Positions 61,857 through 64,000 of a DNA stretch of 64,000 nucleotides are shown in pieces (positions within the stretch are counted from its first letter, which is position 1; every line of letters starts with the position of its first letter). The notes under the pieces are model-generated. The model was given only the letters and a program-made list of their open reading frames with translations, was not told the DNA's origin and did no database searches. The position numbers and the translations under genes were made by a program. This DNA is from Symbiodinium natans (lineage: Eukaryota > Sar > Dinophyceae > Suessiales > Symbiodiniaceae). The stretch is from the NCBI GenBank assembly GCA_905221605.1, contig CAJNDS010001680.1:591001-655000 (forward strand), written 5' to 3'.

Positions 61857-63706
61857 CTCCTCGAGAAGTTCAACCAGGAGAAGCGCCGCAACGTCCTGGA
61901 CTTCAACGCCTCGCGCGCGCGGACGCCTGGGTTTAGGGTTTAGGGTTTAGGGTTTAGGGTTTAAAGTCCGGCAAGCCTTGATTGCTGAAGGTTTCAGTAC
62001 TAGGGTTTAGGGTTTGGGGTTTAGGGTTTCAGTAGGCCCTGTGCTCGCTGAAGAGGCCGTGTTTATAGGGACGTCAGGGGGAGAGGCCAAGCCGGAATAA
62101 CGATTTGTCCTCCCGATTCCTCATGTCTTTTCACGCTATCGGCATACTTTGTTGCGGATTCTTCCGTGTTTTGTGTTTCTAAGAGTAATTCAACATACCC
62201 CAAACCGATACCCCTTAACCTATAAAAGGAGAATTTAAGGAAGGATCTACCATACCCCTCAGTTTCTTTTTAAGGGGTATGTGCAAAGGGTATGTTGAAT
62301 ATCCTAAACCCTAAACCCTAAACCCTAAACCCTAAACCCTAAACCCTAAACCCTAAACCCTAAAAGTGTTGTGTGTTGTCGTCCCACCTCAGAGCTAGGA
62401 TTTCGGTCTTCTGCATGCCTAGGGGAGACTTGGGAAGATTAGGGCATGCTGGGGTTTAGGGTTTAGGGTTTAGGGTTTAGGGTTTAGGGTTTAGGGTTTA
62501 GGGTTTAGGGTCCCTGTGATGTTTTCCATATCGCTAAATGCTTGATTCGCAATTCCCTTGAGCCCTACAGCATAAATCCCTAAACCCGAATCCCTGCACC
62601 CTAAACCCTACACCCACCTTCTTAGAACAAGCCCTCATGTGAAGTAGCGTGGATCCCGCATGTACAGTTTTCGAAGCCCATCAAGACCCTGTAAACTAGG
62701 CATCTAGGGCCGTGGTTTTAGAGTATAGGGTTTAGGGGGGCTTGGGGCTATTTAATATTTTTGCTTTCCTGGGTTTAAGAAGATCACGTGTAGGAATTTT
62801 GTTCAAAGGGTTTTAAGGGCCCTCCTAGTAAACCTGACAAGGATTCCTGCAAGAGCTTACAAGCCCTTTTGGGTTTTGGGGGTTTAGGGTTTTGGGGTTT
62901 AGGGCTCTGGGATTTACCCTAAACCCTAAACCCTAAACCCTAAACCCTAAACCCCTTGAGATTTTGGGGCCTTTGGCCTCTAGCCTTCGCCACGAGGCGG
63001 TCGAGCTGGTCTACGCGGTGCAGACGGCCTCCGCCCACGTGGAGCAGAACATCAAGAAGCCCAGAGCTCGGTAAGGGGTGGTTTGGGGTTTAGGGTTTAG
63101 GGTTTAGGGTTGAGAGTTTAGGGTTTAGGGTTTAGGGTTTAGGGTTTAGGGTTTAGGGTTTAGGGTTGTCAGGTTTCAGGGTTACTTTACTGTTCTTTGG
63201 TAGCTCGGTAAGGGGCGGTTTGGGCATTCTAGGATTCAGGGTTAGGGTGTAGGGTTTTAGGGTTTCAGGGTTTAGGGTGTGAGGGTTTAGGGTTTAGGGT
63301 TTCGGAGGTTTTGGGATTTAGGGTGTAGGGTTCAGGGCTAGGGCTGCGTAGATCTCAGAGCGTAGCGCTCAGTTGTTGTGCCTTTTGGGGTGCTAAGCCC
63401 GCTGGTACATCCTACAAGGTGCGAGTGCCCCCCCATCCGCTTAACCCTAAACCCCAAACCCCAAACCCCAAACCCTAAACCCTAAACCTTAACCCACATC
63501 CTAGCTTCGTGCTCAGAAGAAGCAGACCTGGGAGAAGGCTGAAGAGTTCTGGTTCAAGAGTGCTGTCCTGGCACTGAGAAACCCATCTACGAAGTAGGAG
63601 ACTTCGAGCGCGGAGGCGCTCGCTACTGTGCTCGGCGCAACGTCTGCAAGGGCCACGTGGGCGGGGAACAGTTGTTCAAGGAAGCTGCCAACTTGCAGAT
63701 GCATTG
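61857..63706 (+). CDS. Three-exon gene end with a probable frame break
   Basis: Exons 61857-61930 (LLEKFNQEKRRNVLDFNASR, then ARTP) and 62984-63070 (LRHEAVELVYAVQTASAHVE, then QNIKKPRA; donor CG|GTAAGG) join in phase. The third, from 63505 (acceptor CATCCTAG), reads LRAQKKQTWEKAEEFWFKSA, VLALRNPSTK, TAG 63595-63597. From about 63570 another frame is clearly coding-like to TGA 63704-63706: EKPIYEVGDFERGGARYCAR, RNVCKGHVGGEQLFKEAANL, QMH. A one-base shift near 63560-63580, an error or decay would reconcile them. The third exon also does not match the phase of the second unless a GC donor is used. Helical and charged; family unknown. Confidence 0.5.
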
Positions 63707-64000
63707 AGGGTTTAGGGTTTAGGGTTTAGGGTTTAGGGTTTAGGGTTTAGGGTTTAGGGTTTAGGGTTTAGGGGTCACTTGGTCTGCAAGTCGCATGAAG
63801 GCTTGCAAGGGAACTTTGGTGGAAGCGCTCCAAGGCAGAGTACCTCCAGCAAGCTTGCAGACGGAGGCGGTCGAGAGGGAGCCCTTCCAGCCCTGTGCAT
63901 TAAATGAAACACAAACGGGAACCTAAAATAATCACGGCCTTGAGGTTCAGTTTAGGGTTTGGGGCTCAGGCTGTGGGGCTCAGGGCGCCTTGGGCAGGGC

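Noticed and set aside
1-64000. A real chromosome end
   Set aside because: The heptamer occurs in both orientations in dozens of short arrays mixed with exons, not as one terminal array.

Overview
The window looks like nuclear DNA of a dinoflagellate, probably close to Symbiodiniaceae/Suessiales. The evidence is: plant/dinoflagellate-type telomere repeat (TTTAGGG/CCCTAAA) scattered over all 64 kb; two copies of an RCC1-like gene built from 41-residue units around GDGSVVTWG; small exons spliced at GT, GC or GA donors; and every credible coding piece on the + strand, as in the one-way gene arrays of these algae. No rRNA, tRNA, CRISPR array, bacterial operon or dinoflagellate spliced-leader relic was seen. 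The taxon is inferred, not proven.

Most of the sequence is short arrays of TTTAGGG or CCCTAAA and variants of them. Between them lie islands of 30-200 bp with high GC, an AG acceptor and an open frame. The islands usually have CCCTAAA upstream and TTTAGGG downstream. Read as exons, this means that most introns begin with TTTAGGG, the GT donor being inside the repeat, and end with CCCTAAA plus a short non-repeat acceptor. Such introns have complementary ends. Several multi-exon models keep phase across two to five junctions, which supports the reading.

Layout. 0-5 kb: a Cys-rich gene end, a Tpt1/KptA-like exon and a 21-bp palindromic satellite. 5-13 kb: single exons, a 56-nt intron made of TTTAGGG repeats, a poly-G block and a zinc-ribbon gene whose intron is a terminal-inverted-repeat (TIR) element. 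14-20 kb: two phase-consistent genes, a possible kinesin-motif exon and a possible micro-gene. 20.4-22.2 kb: RCC1-like gene 1 with two small transposon-like introns (introners). 23-28 kb: more exons and a gene with another introner. 28.6-45.2 kb: a family with Q/P/E-rich exons and a D/E-W-x-x-Y/F-V/L-P exon, including three tandem units of about 4.3 kb. 46.7-57.5 kb: five small gene models, one more with an introner. 57.9-59.4 kb: RCC1-like gene 2, without introns. 60-64 kb: a last gene with a probable frame break.

The main biological story is intron origin. Two introner families sit exactly between exon halves and carry 4-bp target duplications that supply the donor dinucleotide. One RCC1 copy has two such introns and the other has none. 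TTTAGGG arrays have also landed inside older TIR elements. Exon limits were read by eye; no search or transcript was available, so most products are unnamed.
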